A stretch of DNA of 64,000 bases from Trichopria drosophilae (GCA_030407085.1 CM059585.1:64963501-65027500); one strand, 5' to 3'; shown: positions 20,885 through 31,482, counted from the stretch's first letter. Numbers and translations: made by a program. The notes: a model not told the origin generated them from the letters alone.

Positions 20885-21271
20885 AAGTAATGACCTGCTC
20901 GCAAATTTTTCTTCTAATCATGTAATTTAAAACGTTTCAAATATGCATGATCAATGGAAACTAAAAAGATTTCAACAAACTGTTATAACTAAGAAACATT
21001 ATCAGTTTGACAGAGGGAAAATAATGTTGGAAAATATCATATCAACATGAATATAAAGCGAACGCGAATACACTAAAATGATTCAGATATGCTCCAAAAT
21101 TAAATAGTATTAAAATATTACGAATAGTATTATCAACAAAGCAATTACTTAACAGAAACTTGACAGAAATAGCGAATAACTTATATATGCAGAAGATAAT
21201 CTAACATATTTCATAACTGACAATAAACAACCTTATGACTTTCTTAATTGTAAAAACTTAAAATTGAATAA

Positions 21272-21319
21272 AATAACGGTTATATGACGTCAGATACTGG
21301 AGAAAGCCAATTACTAGTA
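21272..21319 (+). pseudogene. protease-like DTG relic (Gypsy-3)
   Basis: One short frame encodes YMTSDTGESQLLVNKNV, with DTG at 21293-21301 and a hydrophobic run just after, like the active-site loop of retroelement aspartic proteases. It is too short to be certain and stands alone, but the position downstream of gag supports it. Confidence 0.4.
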
Positions 21320-21537
21320 AACAAAAATGTTTAAAGAATTTAATCAACAGTATACAGCAGAACAATCGTTAAAATGATGATGAAAAACAATAAAAAGTGC
21401 ATTCAAATACTTTCACAACTTGTATATAACTTGTAATACTACTAACTTGCATATTTATAGTTCCTAGACAATAACGCAAATAATAATATTTCTACTCATA
21501 TACAAATATACATCTCAAATGCCGTATCTGTGCGGCC

Positions 21538-22416
21538 GACAGAGGTTACAGAGACGCAATTCCTCTTCTCAATCATCTTGGTATTGTCCACAAAATGCCT
21601 GCCTTACTTCTAAGAGGTGAAAGGCAGTTATCAACGCAGGAAGCAAACGATTCTCGTATAGTTACCAAGGTAAGATGGATCGTCGAGGCAAGAAACGGAC
21701 ACCTTAAGTCGATTTTTAAAATCTTCGATCACGTATTCAACATTCAAAATGCAAAATATATCGGCGATTATTTCAGAATAGCTGGTGCTCTAATAAATAA
21801 ATATTTTCCTCCTATCGATATGCGAAATGCAACTGTAGAAGTAGCTAGGGATATTCTACGCCGAAGAAATGATCCAAATGTACTTCAAGCTAGAATCGAA
21901 GTCGACAATTTAATTCGCAGGAACGGTCAATGGCATAAGTTACAGAATCAGGTACCTAATTTTCCAAGACTGGAATTAAATGATTTACAAGAAATAACTA
22001 TCGGTGTATACCAAGTTTCTCTTTCAGCAGGATACATACAAGATAAACTACAAAGAGATGGAGATGAAGAACTGCAAATTGATGTATCTTTCAATGAAAA
22101 TAATTTCATTAGACTTCGGCTCTATTCAAGATTTCGAAATGCAGTACTGCATCATGTTTTCATTACTTATATTACCGTAGATGATCTTGAAGTAGTAGAA
22201 GATGATAATCTAATAACGAGTTATTATTGTACATGCTACAGTGGAGCAAGAACATTATGCACATGTGCTCATGTTGCTGCAGTATTGTGGTTTCTCGGAT
22301 ATGCTAGACATCAGCCTAACGTCAAGTATCCTGACGGAGAACTACTGAACGTAACTCGAGACGCGGCACGGAGAGCTCCTCAAGACGACCTGAACGTCGA
22401 AATCGTGAAGGATTAA
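21538..22416 (+). pseudogene. DDE transposase C-terminal part with SWIM zinc finger
   Basis: From 21538 the frame reads DRGYRDAIPLLNHLG, in frame with the ATG at 21595, and stays open for over 290 codons to 22416. DRG matches the second acidic motif and RWIVEARNGHLKSIF the Glu motif of a DDE transposase group widespread in insect genomes (probably the ISL2EU/IS4EU type). The C-terminus has YYCTCYSGARTLCTCAHVAA, a SWIM finger (CxC...CxH), then AVLWFLGYARH. The N-terminal part with the first Asp is absent upstream of ~21530. A second relic of the family is at 50536-51313. That this frame is intact while everything around is decayed is notable; a short-lived insertion or domestication are both possible. 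Confidence 0.7.
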
Positions 22417-22420
22417 AAGT

Positions 22421-22564
22421 TAAAAAATCACGCACACACATGCACACACCGGAGAGGGTTTGGAGTCGCTAAATACCGAGGAACTGACGAACCACGGGGT
22501 CCTGATCTCCGGTGTGGCTCGCACACATCTCCAGATACAAACACACACACACATACACACACAC
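22421..22564. repeat. CA-rich microsatellite with inverted flank
   Basis: CA dinucleotide runs at 22424-22447 and 22541-22568 bracket a GC-richer stretch whose ends, CACACCGGAGA (22446) and TCTCCGGTGTG (22507), are inverted copies. This may be the end of the transposon carrying the upstream ORF or just simple sequence. Confidence 0.55.
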
Positions 22565-22609
22565 ACCCACCCAATAGAGTTAAATAGAGTTTCACATCCA
22601 AACCTTCCT

Positions 22610-22870
22610 TCGATTAAATATTGACAACTTCTACAAGATTTTAGATATAAAATCTTGTTTTGACTTTCGTAGAGAATTTTAGACCTTAAATCTTGTTTCG
22701 CTGGTACAATTCTCTACGAAAGAAGGTTTCGGATCTGAAATCGCCTGTCTTAAAAGTCTTCTCGCAACTAGATTTTGAATCTAAGATCTTGCATATATGG
22801 TAAAACATGTGTCGAAGGAAGACTTTAGATAAAAAATATACAAGTTGTCAAAATCTATTACAAAAAATTA
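22610..22870. repeat. imperfect palindromic region
   Basis: TTCGTAGAGAATTTT (22666) is inverted at 22710 as AATTCTCTACGAA, and TTGACAACTTCTACAAGATT (22621) is loosely inverted near 22845. Several AATCTTG/CAAGATT pieces repeat in between. It could be a decayed small inverted-repeat element. Confidence 0.4.
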
Positions 22871-23265
22871 TTTGCGAAATTTCATTAGAAAATATTTTGG
22901 AAAAATTTTGTAGAAAAACTGTATCCCAATTATCAAAGTCAAATAGCGAATTTAAAAATGAAAGAATGAATTAAACACTACACATTGTAATGCATTTCTG
23001 ATTATAGAAATTTATAAGTTAAGGTGACATACGAAGGGCTTAAAAATGTGATTACTATAATACCTTACAATAAATCAATGTTGAAGAAAATGTACTTATA
23101 ACAGTTCGTAACAAAAATATTTAAAAACGTATTTCATAGAAAAATATCAGTCAAACAATTCATTATTAGGGACTAAAATGTTAAATTACATCATTACGTA
23201 AGGACATTTTCAGATATTAAATCTTTCGACTGAGAAATAGTAGAAATAAAAATGTGTATTCAAAA

Positions 23266-23460
23266 CAAAAATGCAGGAAGTCTTTCTTTGCACAAATTGA
23301 TCAGCAACTTAGAAATCGTACAATTAAAAACATTTAGTTGAAACAACAATGCTGAAAACTTCCTTCGCATAAAGTGACCAATAACTGAGAACCCGTAAAA
23401 TAAAAGTATTTATTTGAAACAAAAATGCTGGAAAACTTTCTTTGCATTATACTATTTAAT
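23266..23460. repeat. ~77-bp tandem repeat, 2.5 copies
   Basis: CAAAAATGC with GGAA...CTTTCTTTGCA recurs at 23266, 23344 and 23420, spacings 78 and 76. Copies are diverged. No coding role is seen. Confidence 0.65.
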
Positions 23461-23628
23461 TTTAACGCCACTGTTGTAATATACGTAAAATGTCACATTT
23501 TTAAATTAACATTTTTTAAATTAAAATCAACCTGCACGACTGCATCATCCTCAACATTTTATTACAATTTACTTCAAGGATTTCAAAGCATTCCTTCAGC
23601 TCGGACCCTCATTACTCGTGGGAATCAA

Positions 23629-24870
23629 ATGGATTCAAGTAATAATAATAATAAAAATAACAATAAGCTACTTTCAACCGATGCGTCGGTGGTAGAGGAC
23701 GTATACCCTCCAACCGACACAAATGTTGTAAATGAAGCTGTCTTAAAATTTCGGATCAAATTTCCCTGGGTCACCGTATTCCGAAATGAAAGTTGAGGCA
23801 AAGCTCGCTGCCTTAGGCATCTGCAGCGAGGCAGACGACGCCGCCAGCATGAAGATGGACATCTCGACAGCGACAGTGCAAGAAGCACCTCCAAGTCCCT
23901 CACCTGCTACGCCTCGCGTCAAGATGTCTGTATCCAGGAAAATTCAAGTGGCACCTCAAACAAGACAGGAGCCTCGAAGAAGCCATAAGGCTTAGTGAAG
24001 AGAAAATACTAGTCCGCGACAGCAAACAAGACCAGCAGGGTGGACTGAAGCGAATGAGGTCGGACGACTCACAATCTCCGCCCACGCAGGGACCGCTCAA
24101 AAAGCCCTGGGACGGCAGCACTCCCGGGGTCATGTTCCGGGGCCTGGTTGCAGCTACTCCCAGGTGACTAGAGGGGTCCGTATGGGATTGATACCCAAGG
24201 ACTATTCTCGGACGCAATGGAGTTCGGAGCACCTAGGCGCTGTAGAGGAGGACCTGCTTGATGTGGTGGTAGAGCTAAGACAGGAGCCAATTAGGCCTCA
24301 ATTCCTTGGCTCAAAACACCGATCGGGCTGGCTCCTTCTGCAGTGTAAGGACGCTGAGACCTCCGAGTGGCTGAGGAGAAACTTTGGAAACCTGAAGCTA
24401 TGGGAGGGGCTGAGGCCAGGCTGGAGGAGGAAGCAGACCTCCCAAAGCCTAGGATGCTTACCGGGTACTTCCCGAATAGCGCGAAGGATGAATCCTCCAG
24501 GATCTTGGCGATGGTTATGGGCCAAAACCCAGCCATCGACACCTCGTCCTGGGGAGTCCTCCGACATGTAAATGTGGGAGGGACGGCTCAGCTCACTATG
24601 GCGATAGATAAGGAGTCGTTCCAGCTAATTAGCAGGAGCGACTTCGTGGTGAGCTTCCGCTTCGGACAGCTCCGCCTTCGGGGGAAAGCTGCAAAGAACA
24701 GCCGCGGAGACCATGCCGAAGAAGATGAAGCCACAGAGGCCACTACGACGACGACGACTACACCGAAAACAACAACAACAATGGCCTCAGATACCACGGT
24801 GCCATCGACATCCCGGCATACCGTCGTCTCAACCCCCAGGAGGGCCCCAACAGACCTGAGGTCAGGTTGA
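23629..24870 (+). pseudogene. LINE-1A ORF1, DUF4780-like
   Basis: ATG 23629 starts an Asn-rich leader; the frame breaks at ~23795 and resumes from 23786 with a Pro/Ser-rich part. The conserved domain starts at ~24164 (VRMGLIPKDYSRTQWSSEHL, then GSKHRSGWLLLQC) and, after a frameshift near 24400, continues in the frame at 24367-24870 (GYFPNSAKDESSRILAMVMG, FVVSFRFGQLRLRG). It ends in a run of Thr codons (ACG/ACA repeats at ~24740-24780). I recognise the DUF4780 pattern, common in insect LINE ORF1 proteins; its role is presumably RNA binding. Confidence 0.65.
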
Positions 24871-24949
24871 CAGCGGCCGGAACGCTGCCCAAGAGGATAC
24901 GTCAGGTGGGAGGGCCTCTCTGACAGGGTCTCAAAGAGAGATCAGAGGA

Positions 24950-26150
24950 GATCCCCCAAACACCAAAGATAACGTTAAAGGTCAACGTTCTCCAGGCCAA
25001 TCTGCACCATGCCAAGGACGCATCCAGTGTCGCAAGGCATACGATGACCTGGAGTAACATCCAACTAAGCCTATTCCAAGAACCATGGTACATGGGGAAG
25101 GTGGTAAAGGGCCTTGTGGTTAAAAACGATATAGCCATATATCATAAAGGTGAGCTTAATCCAAGAGCCGTCATAGTACACTCACAGGACTAAAGTTCTT
25201 AACTTTTCCAGGTTTCATTTCCAGGGACCTGGTTGTAGCAATTGCCGAAAAAGGCAGTCGAGAGGTGGACGTAGTCTCGACCTATTTCCCCGGGGAAGAG
25301 GCAATGCTCCACCTGCGGCTATGGAAGAATTGGTGAAATACTGTCACCGAACAAATCACCAATTCATTATTGGTTGCGACGCCAACGCACACCACACCGT
25401 CTCGGGAAGCACCAACATCAATAGCAGAGGTGAGTCATTACTTGATTTGATTACTGGATGTAATGTAAACGTTTTAAACAGGGTATTGCACCCACTTTTG
25501 TAAATGCAATTAGGAGAGAGGTTATTGATTTGTCCTTATCCAGTATATTTCTCGATAATTTTAACTGGCATGTGTCCAGGCTGATGAAACTTCTTATTTT
25601 AGAAACCCGCGCCTCACTAACTGGGGGATTTCGTGTCACGAATTAGGGAGGGCGAAGAAAATCTTATAAGAAATATCCGAGCACCGAAGAACTTGATCAG
25701 GAGGCGGAAATGTTAAAAACCCTACCAACGACGTTCTATCTGGACAGCAGTGCTGAAAAAAGCCGAACGGTCAGGAGGAGCGTACCATGGTGGAACAGCA
25801 AGCTTGAAAAACTCAAGAAACTGGCCAGAAGTCATTTCAACAAGGTTAAGAAATCTCAGATTTCTCAGGTAGAGTACAGAAGTACTCTCACTACCTACAG
25901 TAATGAGCTGAGAATGGCCAACAGAATAACCTGGAGGAAACACTACGAGGAAATTATCGAGACCCCGCAAGTTGGTCGCCTCCAAAAATCTATCAAAAAG
26001 ACACACACGACACACACCTCGGACTCCTCAAGAGAGAAAACGGGAGTTATATCACCAACAGAGAAGATACCTTGGAACTATTAGCGAGCTCCCACTTCCA
26101 AGGTTCGGTGGTTCTTCGGAAACCCACAAGTCCTGCCCCAAGAAATGAAG
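24950..26150 (+). pseudogene. LINE-1A ORF2, endonuclease and pre-RT linker
   Basis: Endonuclease motifs are seen in order but in several frames: VLQANLHHAKDAS (Asn motif), LFQEPWYMGK (Glu motif), then IIGCDANAHHTVSGSTNINS in the frame 25321-25503 (Asp/Asn motif). The SDH motif near 25590 seems deleted. The frame 25710-26084 encodes VPWWNSKLEKLKKLARSHFN and WRKHYEEIIETPQVGRLQKS, the linker typical before RT in Jockey-type elements. RT itself is absent beyond ~26150. Confidence 0.7.
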
Positions 26151-26219
26151 AACGACGGAGAAGGAGAGGTAAAACAAGAAATCTTGCCCTGAACTCGTTC
26201 AAATTACAGGTGCATAATA

Positions 26220-26628
26220 CAAAAAATGCAAAATGAAATTAAAAAATAAAACTGGAAGTACGACTGCTTTGCAGAAACATTTAGAAATTCATTCCGACAT
26301 TGCAAAAAATGTGACACAGAAACGGCATACTCCAAACCAACAGGTGAAACTCAACCAAATATCGAGGATACGTTCCAATAACAGACGCTATTAGACCCCA
26401 ATTCTTCCTGCGCGAAAAATATCACTAAAGCAGTTACGACAATGATAGCGCATGATCTGTAACCGTATGCTGTAGTTGAGGACGCCGGTTTTCAAAACTT
26501 GGTAAGAGTTCTTGAGCCAAGGTACCTGTTACCATCCACAACAACTTTTTCTAGGAAGTTAATAGCGCAATTGCATGATGAGACACGGCAGAGGATTGCT
26601 AAAATAATCGAGGGGGATAAAACGAAAG
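26220..26628 (+). pseudogene. hAT transposase, BED finger and N-terminal part
   Basis: At ~26225-26300 the sequence encodes KCKMKLKNKTGSTTALQKHL, the second half of a BED zinc finger (KC before the stretch, His after). A linker follows, and the frame from about 26463 gives YAVVEDAGFQNLVRVLEPRY with further hAT-like sequence to KIIEGDKTKG at 26628. The first ATG in this part is 26499. Stops and shifts are present. Confidence 0.65.
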
Positions 26629-27032
26629 GTACATTTCTTTTACGCTTTTATTTTGCAATATTAAATCAACACCTACAAATGAATTGATAAATTTAACACT
26701 TAGTAAACGGAAAATTATGGAAATGCTAAAGATATTAATATAATGGAGAGTTATTCACGTGCTAAAAATGGATTGAGAACAACAGAAAATTATTAAGAAG
26801 TAGACGCGTTATGAAAAAAATAATGCTTCTTAGTTAATTTACATTTGTTCTCAATCCTATTTCTTGATCCTCAATAATTCTTCGTTTACTGGGCATTCGA
26901 TTATACTGTTATTGAACAAGGATATGCAACATTCTTGGGTACCGATTAGAATAGAGTTTTAATCTATTATCAAATAATAGATGTGCTCATTATTAGGGTA
27001 TCGATATAATATGTATTTTATTTTGTAAACAG
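26629..27032 (+). other. candidate intron in the hAT gene, holding a MITE
   Basis: The coding text breaks at AACGAAAG|GT (26629-26630) and resumes after AACAG (ends 27032) with GIASFSITTDGWTSRN. GT and AG borders fit a spliceosomal intron. An inverted-repeat element (26699-26893) sits inside, so the length has grown by insertion. A non-intron insertion is the alternative. Confidence 0.5.
26699..26893. mobile_element. small inverted-repeat element (MITE)
   Basis: CTTAGTAAACGGAAAATTATG at the left (about 26699) is inverted at the right (ATAATTCTTCGTTTACTGGG, ending ~26893), and inner arms GGATTGAGAACAACAG and TTTGTTCTCAATCC are also complementary. No coding capacity. TAGTAAAC/GTTTACTG ends are pogo-like. 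Confidence 0.6.
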
Positions 27033-27933
27033 GAATCGCATCATTTTCAATAACGACTGATGGTTGGACATCAAGAAATATTGAAAGTTACATCACATTC
27101 ACGTTGCATTATACGCGTCCGAATTCTTCCACCGCTGTTTTCTTTTAAATTTGAAGTTTGTGTCCGAATCTCATACAGCTGAGAATCTTCATAGCAATTT
27201 GGAAGACTTTATTTTGGAATGGGGTATAAATGATCAGCATCGGCCTATTTGTATAACAACGGATAACGCACCAAATATAACAAAAGCTATCGACTTAAAT
27301 TATGCCTGGGAAAGAATTCCCTGTTTTGCACATACATTGCAGTTAGCAATTAAAGATGCACTTAGCCAAACAGCGCATTTTGACTCAATTCGTGAGAAAT
27401 GCAAGTAGCTCGTGGGCTTCTTCGCAAGAAGTTGGACAGCACATGCGAAACTTGATGATATGCAGATCTCATTGAATACCTCTTCTAGGCCGTTGAGATT
27501 GATGCAGGATGTTGACACAAGGTGGAATTCCGAGCTAGCGATGTTCCAAGGCTGCTAAAACTTCGAGCCGCCCTAGGGGCCGTATTATCATTGTCAAATA
27601 TGCCCAAAGGCATATCAGGGGATGAATGAGACGTGATTGAGGCATATAAAAGAGTACTTGAACCGTTCAGGGAAGCAACTGTCATAATGTCCGGTAAACA
27701 ATACCCAACGCTTTCTTTGTATATACCAGTTATTAAATGTCTGATGAAAGCAACGGATGACTTTAATAAAGATAATATCAGGAAGAAATGTAAAAATAAA
27801 ACTACTGCAATCTTTGAAAGAACGATTTGAATTTGTTTGGGAAAGTGAATCACTTCTTTTAGCCATGAATGTTGATCCCCGATTCAAAAATAGACTGTTA
27901 AACGCTGAAGACAAAAAGAAAACGGAAAACATT
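27033..27933 (+). pseudogene. hAT transposase, catalytic core
   Basis: The core begins SFSITTDGWTSRNIESYITF (first conserved hAT Asp). The frame 27151-27408 encodes ICITTDNAPNITKAI (second Asp) and IPCFAHTLQLAIKDAL. A stop at 27406 and a shift lead to RPLRLMQDVDTRWNSELAMF, then 27633-27830 with YKRVLEPFREATVIMSGKQY and PTLSLYIPVIKCLM, and 27757-27933 with LLAMNVDPRFKN. All typical ZBED1/Ac-type motifs are present, spread over several frames. Coding ends where the inverted-repeat cluster begins at ~27934. Confidence 0.8.
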
Positions 27934-28290
27934 GTTTTATGTCACACATCGATTTCGGCATTTTACTGACCTGTGGAGAGAGGCTAACATAGGTCATTAT
28001 ACACCTCGACTCCCCAGCGGGCAATAATGAATGCATTATTACCCGCGGGTAATAATAAGTACATTACTGTCCGCTATATCGCTCCGCACAATGACCTACT
28101 TTAGCCCCTCTCTACACTAAATAAGATGCCGAAGTCGTGCCTATGTGATATAAAATATCTCGGTAGATAAGTGTGACATAATTCTCCGGGCCGAATTCAT
28201 CACTCCTGTGCATTTCGAGTCCGCCCTTGATTATGACCTCGTACTGCAATCGCGGCGGGCAATAATAACACACTTATCTACCACCTGTGT
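27934..28290. repeat. nested inverted-repeat cluster inside hAT
   Basis: TTTTATGTCACAC (27936) is inverted at 28138-28156 and again at 28169-28181. A longer pair, GATTTCGGCATTTTAC (27951) and ATAAGATGCCGAAGTC (28121), brackets GAGAGAGGCTAA/TAGCCCCTCTC. A second pair, GGTAGATAAGTGTG (28162) and CACACTTATCTACC (ends 28282), follows immediately. These look like one or two small MITEs inserted into the hAT gene. Confidence 0.6.
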
Positions 28291-28404
28291 GAACCTGACA
28301 CCCGACTTGAAGATATCGCAAATGTCAAATATGGATTTGAAAGATTATCGATTGTACCCGATTGTACCACAAAACATTTCGTTTCTACCTCGAAGGGGAA
28401 AAAG

Positions 28405-28825
28405 TTACAGGAGTTACAAAAAATGCCAGCACCCGACAATAAGATAAACGTATCGGGTAGGGTGGTATTGATTTAAAATTGTTTGTACCCGATTGTACCA
28501 CTCGAATTTTTGTTTGTACCTCAAAGGTACAAAAGTTACAACAGTTACAAATTTATTTTTTCCGCCGTTTGAAAGAACGTCAGGCAAAAGCTATTACTGT
28601 GAGCAAATTAAACGCAAATTTACAATTTCCTATAATTATTTCATGAACCCACAGGCGATACAAAAGTTACAACAGTTACAAAATATCTAAATTTCTTTTT
28701 TCGACTTCTGACGAGGCAATGGGTAAGAAGATCGTGTCATCGAACTTGTCACGGAATTAACAACATCCAGCAAATTTCCCATCAAACCCCTGCGAACGTA
28801 CATAAGTTACAAAGGTTACAAAACG
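28405..28825 (+). repeat. degenerate minisatellite with AGTTACAA core
   Basis: ACAAAAGTTACAACAGTTAC-type segments recur at about 28408, 28529, 28660 and 28799, about 120-140 bp apart, and the sequence between the first two also shares TGTACCCGATTGTACCAC. Four diverged copies. Confidence 0.65.
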
Positions 28826-28939
28826 TGCGAAATCATGTTTACCACTTCTAATCAGGAAATAGGCAAGAGAACGGCAAAGGTTAAACAAATTTTGACCATC
28901 TGCGAAGAAGATATATATATATATATAAACACGTAAAGT

Positions 28940-29300
28940 GGTCATTTCGCGGACCCGATTTTTTATATATAACTCGTCTATGTATCGGTCATTTTGCGGA
29001 CTTCGGGAAAAATTAAATTTGGTCTATTTGGATCTTATCAAGCTTAACTAGGCTGCGTGCGCTGGGGGGCTCTGCCCCCCAGACCCCCCCCCCCCTAAAA
29101 ACTATCCTAACCCAACCCTACCAAACATCGCCTAGACCTAGTTGTGCCTAAAGTTTGGTGCGAAATTATGTTCCCTATAGCAAGAACAAAGGGTCCGCAT
29201 AATGCCCATCATGTATAAAAAAAAGTCATCGAAATGACCAGAAAACATACTTTCTTTTCGCGGACGGTCCGCGAAATGACAAAAAGTCCGCAAAATGACC
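28940..29300. mobile_element. MITE with GGTCATTTCGCGGAC ends
   Basis: GGTCATTTCGCGGAC at 28940-28954 is inverted at 29286-29300 (GTCCGCAAAATGACC). A second inner pair is at ~28997 and 29265-29279. Both sides are TA repeats, consistent with a TA target. The middle has a strong GC hairpin (GGGGGGCTCTGCCCCCC at ~29064) and an oligo-C run. It splits the hAT C-terminus from its core. Confidence 0.65.
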
Positions 29301-29329
29301 ATATATATATATAGCGATAGTGACAGTGC

Positions 29330-29571
29330 TGTTGCTCTGGAAGTGCAACGATACTTTCTAGAAAGGGTTGCTCCACCAAGTACCAACATCTGCACTTGGT
29401 GGAAAAAAAAACCTTTACCCTCAATTTGCAAAAATTGCAGAAATTTATTTATCAATTCCTGCAACGCAAGTCAACAGTGAAAAGGCGTTTTCGGTATCAG
29501 GCAATATCGTATCGCAGAGACGGTCAAGACTGCTCACTGAGCATGTGGAGGAGCTTTATTTCCTTCATTAA
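29330..29571 (+). pseudogene. hAT transposase, C-terminal dimerisation domain
   Basis: Across a single frameshift the sequence encodes VALEVQRYFLERVAPPST and, in the frame ending at 29571, YPQFAKIAEIYLSIPATQVN, SEKAFSVSGNIVSQRRSRL and HVEELYFLH. This is the hAT dimerisation signature (PAT...SE..FS..G). It is the 3' end of the hAT gene that starts at 26220, separated from its core by about 1.4 kb of inserts. Confidence 0.85.
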
Positions 29572-29675
29572 AATTTAAACAAATATTAAATGTGTTAATA
29601 TACCTATTATTTATTCATTAAATATATAGAGATACAAGTTTACATTCGTTTTCTTGAAACCTCCCGAATATGACA

Positions 29676-29747
29676 GAGTACTCGAAGACGATCGAGCACT
29701 CGAAAACGATTGAGTACACGAAAACGAGCGAGTACTCGAAAACGATT
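29676..29747 (+). repeat. four 18-bp tandem repeats
   Basis: The unit GAGTACTCGAAAACGATT repeats four times with one to three changes each, just downstream of the hAT gene. It may belong to the hAT subterminal region, which is inference. Confidence 0.85.
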
Positions 29748-29916
29748 CTCGAAACGAGCTTGCGGAATTACTCCACTCGACTCAATTCAAGAAAAAGGAA
29801 CACCCCTAATTGCTAGTCTTTTAGTATCTAATTTTTAATACCTTTAGTTACTTCATTTCCCACATTTAACCGATTTCTTCGGATAGATGATCTACTTCTA
29901 AATTCATTTATTCCTG

Positions 29917-30398
29917 CTACAATATAAGCTGCATTTCCATCACTCCTGCGCCATCCAATGCAGTGCACACTTCCATGCTTAGACATGATTTTCTTTTACC
30001 ACTTTTAACTAGTTTCTCAGGTGGGATATACTCAATGTCAGTATCAGTATCACTGCTCGTATCTTCTTCACACTCAGTATAATGTATGCTGGTAGAACCA
30101 GTACTCAAAGAATGCTTATCTTCCGTTTTTTAAGATTAACAATTTTAAATGAATATCGTTTACCTGCCTTGTAAAGTTTTTTTTCTAATTTGAGTAGAAT
30201 TCTTTTTTTCCATATCTCCAACAATTCTGAAGTTGTTATGTCTGCAATTTCTGTAATTATAGCTCCATCTTTCACACGAGAATAAATAAAACGACGTAAA
30301 ACATCTCTTGTTAACGGAAAGCTGTCGCGGTCACCTGTTAATGTTTGTAATGGACTTCCAACCAACCAAAAATCTTCGTTTTTCTTATTTGCACTCAT
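29917..30398 (-). pseudogene. relic ORF pair, unassigned repeat-associated protein
   Basis: Two minus-strand frames overlap by four bases: 30398-30105 (97 codons, with WLVGSPLQTLTGDRDSFPLT and LLEIWKKRILLKLEKKLYKA) and 30108-29917 (63 codons, acidic, with CLSMEVCTALDGAGV). The wording resembles the N-terminal part of a repeat-associated protein family I have seen in arthropod and cnidarian genomes, but I cannot name it. An ancestral single frame broken by a shift is likely. Confidence 0.4.
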
Positions 30399-31482
30399 AA
30401 CAGATTCAAAATAACAGAACTATAAAAACTTTCTTAAACTTTTAACTCAAAAATTAGACCCGGATAACATATACTTCACCAATTGAATACAAGTTATGTT
30501 GCTAAGATAAAACTACACGGCAAGAAATTTCTAATGTTTATACTATAGGTTACCTTCATCGAAACAACGCAGAGTTCATTCGTACGCAAATCATATGTTT
30601 TCATACTTTTACGACAAGACTTATATTTTTCTCAAACACTACAAGGTTAATATAAACTTCAATAATTGTTTACAGAAATATAATAACATCATACGATGAA
30701 AAGACGAACAAAATTAAAATTTTTTTAGGGCTGTATGTAAAATACGTTGTTCTTATATCTGCAGCGTTTCTTTTCTCTGATCAAAGCAGAATACAGAGGA
30801 ATTATTTTGTTATAAAAAAAATTATTTGGGAAAGACAAATCGACTTATAACTTAATCGACGATCCATAAATTCATTAATTTTTTGAGTTCTATTGGCGTT
30901 ACATATCACTTTTCAATCAGCAAATATGTGTTGTCTTCTTTGTATTCAAATAAGTAATAATTACATTCAAGGACGATATTAATAGCTATAAAATAACTGT
31001 GTTGAAAATACGAAAATCGTATTTTCGCTATAAAAATGAGCTGCCCGACCTTCCAACAATTTTTGTTTTCACAAAAACCCAATAAGTATTTTCATATTTT
31101 AATAAAAGAAATAATCATCTCGATAAGCTGTGCAAAAAACTGAACAGCTGCTAGTACAGCTACTTCGTTAGCCTCTCATGTAACGGTTAATCTTCGCTTC
31201 CTTTTTTCATTTGTACGCTGCCATCAGAGTGAAAGGCGTTCACAACTTTGTAAAAAAAAAAAGAACGCAAGCGTGCATTATCTGGACTTTAGCAGGATTC
31301 ATTTTTCACTTGCTACTCAATTTAAGCAATGAAGGGTAGATAAAAAATATAGTTACGTAAACTGAAATTTGTTATTCTAAAAGCAATGTGACCTCTGACC
31401 GAATTACTACTGTTACGGATGCTCGCTACGCACATAATAGCACTCGTAATATAGAAAATACTTGCCTTTGTAAGATCGACAA
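30399..31482. other. AT-rich, no gene seen
   Basis: About 1.1 kb without a convincing frame or repeat. Confidence 0.4.

Larger units (their letters stand above)
18807..21319 (+). mobile_element. Gypsy-3: relic of a third Gypsy-type element
   Basis: Gag-like coding (18807-19431), two degenerate zinc knuckles (19469-19510 and 19834-19869), a long AT-rich low-complexity stretch and a protease-like DTG motif (21293-21301) occur in gag-pol order. No RT, integrase or LTR was recognised. The AT-rich, Asn/Lys-rich coding style differs strongly from Gypsy-1. Confidence 0.55.
23540..26200 (+). mobile_element. LINE-1A: non-LTR retrotransposon missing most of RT
   Basis: ORF1 with a DUF4780-like domain is followed by an apurinic-type endonuclease and the segment leading into RT. 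The signal stops near 26150, where hAT sequence begins. LINEs normally lose their 5' end; this one keeps the 5' part and lacks the 3' part, so a later deletion or insertion removed it. Affinity to the Jockey/R1 side of non-LTR elements is inferred from ORF1 and endonuclease style. Confidence 0.75.
26220..29578 (+). mobile_element. hAT transposon, interrupted by several insertions
   Basis: A BED-type zinc finger, hAT transposase core and C-terminal dimerisation domain appear in order on one strand, with ZBED1/Ac-like wording. The coding parts are separated by a candidate intron (26629-27032), a cluster of inverted repeats (27934-28290), a minisatellite (28405-28825) and a MITE (28940-29300). 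Terminal repeats of the hAT itself were not identified. Confidence 0.75.

Noticed and set aside
28320..28825. Spaced repeats that might resemble a CRISPR array
   Set aside because: The repeats are degenerate with irregular 120-140-bp spacing in a eukaryotic transposon context; no cas genes.
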